A stretch of 64,000 bases of DNA, taken from positions 124,001-188,000 of the forward strand of contig JBIQJD010000004.1 in NCBI GenBank assembly GCA_044507695.1. The letters run 5' to 3'. The notes beneath the pieces were generated by a model. It saw only the letters and a list, made by a program, of their open reading frames with translations. It did no database searches and was not told where the DNA came from. Position 1 is the stretch's first letter, and every line of letters begins with the position of its first letter. This DNA comes from JBIQJD01 sp044507695. GTDB taxonomy: Bacteria; Bacteroidota; Ignavibacteria; Ignavibacteriales; Ignavibacteriaceae. Shown piece after piece: positions 60,722 to 64,000 of the stretch. The position numbers and the translations under genes were made by a program.

Positions 60722-61618
60722 ATGAAAAAATCTAAAAAATACATAACCATAGAAGAACAAATCGCAGAACTTAATCCCTCCTTAAAAGATAATTTATTTC
60801 AAACTTCAGTAAATCCAGCCGAGAATATTGATCTTAACTATACAACTCGTTCTCCACTTCGTTATCCAGGAGGAAAAACAAGAGGTATAGAATTCATAAC
60901 AAGATTTTTTCCAAGGAACCTCGATAAGCTGCTTTCACCTTTTTTTGGCGGTGGTTCGATAGAGTTATATTCTGCTGCAAAGGGAACAAAAGTTCTTGGT
61001 TTTGATATTTTTTCGCCGCTTATAGAATTTTGGCAGTGCTTGATTGATAAGCCAAATGAATTAGCTGATGAAGTTCAAAAATATTACCCGCTTGCGAAAG
61101 AAAAATTTTATGAATTACAGCAAACCCAAAAGAAATATAAAACTAAGATACAGAGAGCTGCTGTATATTATGTTCTTAATCGTTCATCTTTTTCCGGCGC
61201 TACCTTATCAGGTGGAATGTCGCCAGGCCATCCACGGTTTACTTGGACTTCAATAGAGAGATTAAGAAATTTTTTTAATCCAAATTTTTCAGTTGCTAGA
61301 GCAGATTTTAAAGAATCTTTATTAACATATCCGTACACTTTTGCATACCTAGATCCCCCCTATTTAATTAAAAGCTCTTTATATGGTAAAAAGGGGGATG
61401 CTCATAAAGATTTTGATCACTTTGCTCTTGCTGATATTCTTATTAATAGAGAGCATTGGATCTTATCGTACAATGACTGCATTGAGATTAGAGATTTGTA
61501 TTCTGGATTTCATATACTAACTCCAAATTGGAAGTATGGGATGTCAAATGATAAGACATCAAAAGAAATCTTAATTTTTAGCAAGGATTTCAAATTAAAG
61601 GGGAAGTCTATATACTAA
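60722..61618 (+). CDS. D12-class DNA adenine-N6 methyltransferase
   Basis: A 298-residue Dam-like enzyme. The AdoMet-binding motifs read 'LRYPGGKTR' (46-54) and 'LSPFFGGGSIELY' (71-83), and the catalytic DPPY is at 211-214 in 'FAYLDPPYLIKSS'. The order places it in the alpha (D12) class, which makes N6-methyladenine. It lies one base before a HaeIII-family nuclease gene, so it is the protective half of a type II system. The target is unknown but must contain adenine. Confidence 0.9.
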   Translation: MKKSKKYITIEEQIAELNPSLKDNLFQTSVNPAENIDLNYTTRSPLRYPGGKTRGIEFITRFFPRNLDKLLSPFFGGGSIELYSAAKGTKVLGFDIFSPLIEFWQCLIDKPNELADEVQKYYPLAKEKFYELQQTQKKYKTKIQRAAVYYVLNRSSFSGATLSGGMSPGHPRFTWTSIERLRNFFNPNFSVARADFKESLLTYPYTFAYLDPPYLIKSSLYGKKGDAHKDFDHFALADILINREHWILSYNDCIEIRDLYSGFHILTPNWKYGMSNDKTSKEILIFSKDFKLKGKSIY

Positions 61619-61619
61619 A

Positions 61620-62570
61620 ATGCCAACACAAACAGAAGCTGGTAAAGCATTTGAGTACGCACTTCTTCAAAAAGCGTATGATAGATTGTCAGAAAATCAA
61701 CAAGTTGATGTAATTGTAGACAGTTCCTATAATGTAGCCAATGCTTGCTTCAATCGTTTTGATCCAACAGCACGAGATAATTACTATTTAGCTGCTGATG
61801 CAGCTATTAATCATATTATTGAACTTGAACCAAGGTTATTGCATTCAGCATCAACTGTAGACAGTCTCACCTTGCAAATTGTACCGGATATTGATGGTAG
61901 AAGAGGAGATGTCAGGGACATTCTTTTTATTCGTTCAACCCAAGAGTGGCAGATTGGAATATCAGCTAAAAATAATCATATGGCTGTCAAACATTCCCGT
62001 TTGTCAAATTTGATAAATTTCGGTCAAGATTGGCTTAACCTAAATTGTAGTGATGATTACTTCGCTGTTATTACACCAATTTTTCAAGAGTTATCTGCAT
62101 TGAGAGATCGCGATATCTTATGGAGAAATGTGCCTAATAAATTCACAAGATTCTATGTACCAATTCTAGAAGCTTTCAGACGAGAATTATTAAGACTTGA
62201 ACAAGAAAATCCTAATGTTGTAACACCAAATTTATTACAATATTTACTTGGCAATCAAGATTTTTATAAGGTAATTAAAAGAAGAAGAAGGACTGAGATA
62301 TATGGTTTTCATCTCTATGACAGTTTGAATAAACCATTTGGAAGCACTAGAACTAGAACTAGAGTACCAAGGTTGAGACTTCCTTCAAGAATTATTGAAT
62401 TTGTATTTAAACCAAATTCTACAACTACTTTATTCCTAGCTTGTGATGAGGGTTGGCAGCTTTCATTTAGGCTTCATAGTGCGAGGGGTCTGGTTGAACC
62501 ATCATTGAAGTTTGATATTAATCTCCTTGGACAACCTCCTTCTCTTTATTCGCATCATATCGCGTGGTAA
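61620..62570 (+). CDS. HaeIII-family type II restriction endonuclease
   Basis: A 316-residue protein. 'EAGKAFEYALLQKAYDRLS' at the N terminus, 'GRRGDVRDILFIRS' (Asp97, Asp100), 'WQIGISAKNNHMAVKHSRLS' (Lys117) and 'IINFGQDWLNLN'-like stretch after it follow the HaeIII-family pattern as I remember it; the PD-(D/E)xK core would be Asp97/Asp100 with Ser-Ala-Lys replacing Glu-x-Lys. The C-terminal half has an Arg/Thr-rich segment 'STRTRTRVPRLRLPSRIIEF'. The start is one base after the methylase stop. Known HaeIII cuts GGCC, yet the adjacent methylase targets adenine, so the specificity should differ. Confidence 0.72.
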   Translation: MPTQTEAGKAFEYALLQKAYDRLSENQQVDVIVDSSYNVANACFNRFDPTARDNYYLAADAAINHIIELEPRLLHSASTVDSLTLQIVPDIDGRRGDVRDILFIRSTQEWQIGISAKNNHMAVKHSRLSNLINFGQDWLNLNCSDDYFAVITPIFQELSALRDRDILWRNVPNKFTRFYVPILEAFRRELLRLEQENPNVVTPNLLQYLLGNQDFYKVIKRRRRTEIYGFHLYDSLNKPFGSTRTRTRVPRLRLPSRIIEFVFKPNSTTTLFLACDEGWQLSFRLHSARGLVEPSLKFDINLLGQPPSLYSHHIAW

Positions 62571-62637
62571 AGCTTCTTTATCAACTCCCATTTTATATGT
62601 ATTTTAATTCTCTATATCCCAAAGATTTAGGTAGATA

Positions 62638-63633
62638 ATGATCTCAATTTCTCATAAAAGATTAAATGACCTCAAGAAAAATTTTGATGGATTAAAAATA
62701 GCAGTTGTTGGCGATATGATGCTTGACTGTTACTTCTGGGGAGATGTAAAAAGAATTTCACCGGAAGCTCCGGTTCAGGTAGTTGAAATTGAAAATGAGT
62801 TTTACCGTTTTGGCGGCGCAGCAAATGTTGCATTAAATATTTTAAAACTTGGCGGCATTCCTGTTCCTGTTGGTGTAATTGGATATGATAATTACGGCAC
62901 CATCTTCACTTCTTTAATTAATGAAACCCGTATTTCTGCTGAAGGAATTATTGTTGATGAATCAAGACCAACTACTGCAAAGACTCGTGTGATTGCTCAG
63001 AATCAGCATGTTGTTAGAATTGATAAGGAGAGCAAACAATATCTTGATAAAAAAACGCAGCAGAAACTTTTTTCATATCTTGAAAAAATAGCTGGCGGAT
63101 TGGATGGAATTATCTTACAGGATTATAATAAAGGTGTAATGACTCCATCTCTTATTGAAAAAATAATTGAACTTGCAAACAAAAATAATGTTCTTGTTAC
63201 TGTAGATCCGAAATTCAATAATTTCTTTCACTACAAAAATGTAACAGTATTTAAACCAAACAGAAAAGAAGCAGAAGATGTACTTGGAATAAAAATAAAA
63301 AGCGATGAAGACATTACTGCTGCAGGTGAAAAACTTCTTGAGAGGTTAAATGCAAAATATATTCTGCTCACTCTTGGTGAAAGCGGAATTGCAGTTTTTG
63401 AAAAAGGGAAAAAAGAAAAACGCATGCCAACCAAGGCAAGAAAGGTTGCCGATGTTTCGGGAGCGGGTGATACGGTTATATCTACTTTAACAATTGCTCT
63501 GGCAGCCGGTGCTGATATTCTTGAAGCATCATACCTTGCTAATTATGCAGGCGGATTGGTTTGTGAAGAAGTTGGAATTGTTCCGATTGAAAAAGAAAAA
63601 CTTTTTGACACCGTTATAAAAGAAAACAGATGA
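62638..63633 (+). CDS. rfaE1: D-glycero-beta-D-manno-heptose-7-phosphate kinase
   Basis: A 331-residue PfkB-family kinase. 'KIAVVGDMMLDCYFWGDVKR' and 'EFYRFGGAANVALNILKLGG' form the substrate site; 'ADVSGAGDTVISTLTIALAA' holds the catalytic Asp and anion hole. It phosphorylates heptose-7-phosphate at C1 for LPS inner-core heptose. The next gene encodes the adenylyltransferase half that is fused in E. coli HldE; here the halves are separate and overlap by ATGA. Confidence 0.93.
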   Translation: MISISHKRLNDLKKNFDGLKIAVVGDMMLDCYFWGDVKRISPEAPVQVVEIENEFYRFGGAANVALNILKLGGIPVPVGVIGYDNYGTIFTSLINETRISAEGIIVDESRPTTAKTRVIAQNQHVVRIDKESKQYLDKKTQQKLFSYLEKIAGGLDGIILQDYNKGVMTPSLIEKIIELANKNNVLVTVDPKFNNFFHYKNVTVFKPNRKEAEDVLGIKIKSDEDITAAGEKLLERLNAKYILLTLGESGIAVFEKGKKEKRMPTKARKVADVSGAGDTVISTLTIALAAGADILEASYLANYAGGLVCEEVGIVPIEKEKLFDTVIKENR

Positions 63634-64000
63634 ATAATATTCTTACAAGATCTGAAATAATTTCACTCAGAAAAAAATTAAAAGATGAAAACAAAAAATT
63701 AGTTTTTACCAACGGCGTTTTTGATCTTATTCATGCAGGCCATCTTGATTATCTGATAAAAGCAAAAGCACTTGGAGATGTTCTTCTTGTTGCCCTTAAC
63801 ACAGATGATTCCGTTAAAAGAATTAAAGGTGATAAACGCCCGATCTTAAAACAGGATGAACGTGCGTTTCTTATCTCAAATTTAAAACCTGTTGATTATG
63901 TGACCTTCTTTGAAGAAGATACTCCCGCTGAAATTATTTCGGCACTTATTCCGGATATACTTGTAAAAGGTGCGGATTGGAGCATTGATAAAATTGTTGG
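63630..64000 (+). CDS. rfaE2: Heptose-1-phosphate adenylyltransferase, 3' end beyond the window
   Basis: The ATG at 63630 overlaps the kinase stop (ATGA). The 123 visible residues include the nucleotidyltransferase signature 'LVFTNGVFDLIHAGHLDYL' with the HxGH motif and 'ALNTDDSVKRIKGDKRPI'; 'ILVKGADWSIDKIVGG'-like sequence lies at the edge. It makes ADP-heptose with the kinase. About 35 residues of the C terminus should be missing compared with the usual length near 160. Confidence 0.93.
   Translation, partial: MNNILTRSEIISLRKKLKDENKKLVFTNGVFDLIHAGHLDYLIKAKALGDVLLVALNTDDSVKRIKGDKRPILKQDERAFLISNLKPVDYVTFFEEDTPAEIISALIPDILVKGADWSIDKIV

Noticed and set aside
60650..62637. Flanking direct repeats around the restriction-modification pair
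   Set aside because: The sequences before 60722 and after 62570 were compared by eye and share only short AT-rich words.
1..64000. tRNA, rRNA, riboswitch and phage genes
   Set aside because: None was recognised: no cloverleaf-like stretch, no rRNA core sequence and no integrase, capsid or transposase protein is encoded.

Overview
The window is AT-rich and looks like a chromosome segment of an Ignavibacteria-type bacterium (Bacteroidota/Chlorobi group). The main reasons are two secreted proteins with the type IX secretion C-terminal domain in the 'NFPNPFNP ... YDLLG ... LPTGVYIY' form, the fused LpxC/FabZ gene, a Gram-negative envelope cluster, and many intergenic dispersed repeats. The taxonomic call is an inference from gene content, not from an rRNA gene.

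1-10 kb, respiratory region: two divergent quinol-oxidoreductase modules. The minus-strand module is a Tat-exported four-cluster ferredoxin, a HybB/NrfD membrane subunit and a multiheme cytochrome c that runs off the left edge. The plus-strand module is a membrane-anchored GcvH-like protein, a second four-cluster ferredoxin without a Tat signal, a second NrfD and a Cys-motif protein. Behind them lie a histidine kinase with two heme-type Cys-His motifs in its sensor domain and an NtrC-type sigma-54 response regulator, which are likely to control this respiration.

10-22 kb, mixed catabolic and peptidase genes: an archaemetzincin, a class I amidotransferase overlapping a subclass B1 metallo-beta-lactamase-like gene, the threonine-degradation pair tdh/kbl interrupted by a four-helix-bundle gene bracketed by inverted 8-nt repeat arrays, a PLP decarboxylase, and a tricorn-like S41 protease. 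Intergenic spaces here carry palindromic and dispersed repeats.

22-28 kb, lower-GC surface-protein island: a LuxR-type regulator with no normal start codon, a lipoprotein with two tandem small barrel-like proteins (one truncated), two T9SS cargo proteins, and a frameshifted gene.

28-50 kb, mostly metabolic and housekeeping: M14 carboxypeptidase, fumarase, a GH13 debranching-type enzyme, a large PAS hybrid kinase, GTP-type PEP carboxykinase, MlaE permease, ClC channel, antiporter-EIIA fusion, tandem Usp, BCAT, alkaline phosphatase and lexA with a palindromic promoter.

50-64 kb, envelope biogenesis: uppS, bamA, two ompH/skp copies, lpxD, lpxC-fabZ, a lipoate-ligase family gene and panB. A propeller protein follows, then a two-gene restriction-modification system (D12-class adenine methylase plus HaeIII-family nuclease) sitting before the ADP-heptose genes rfaE1/rfaE2, the last cut by the right edge.
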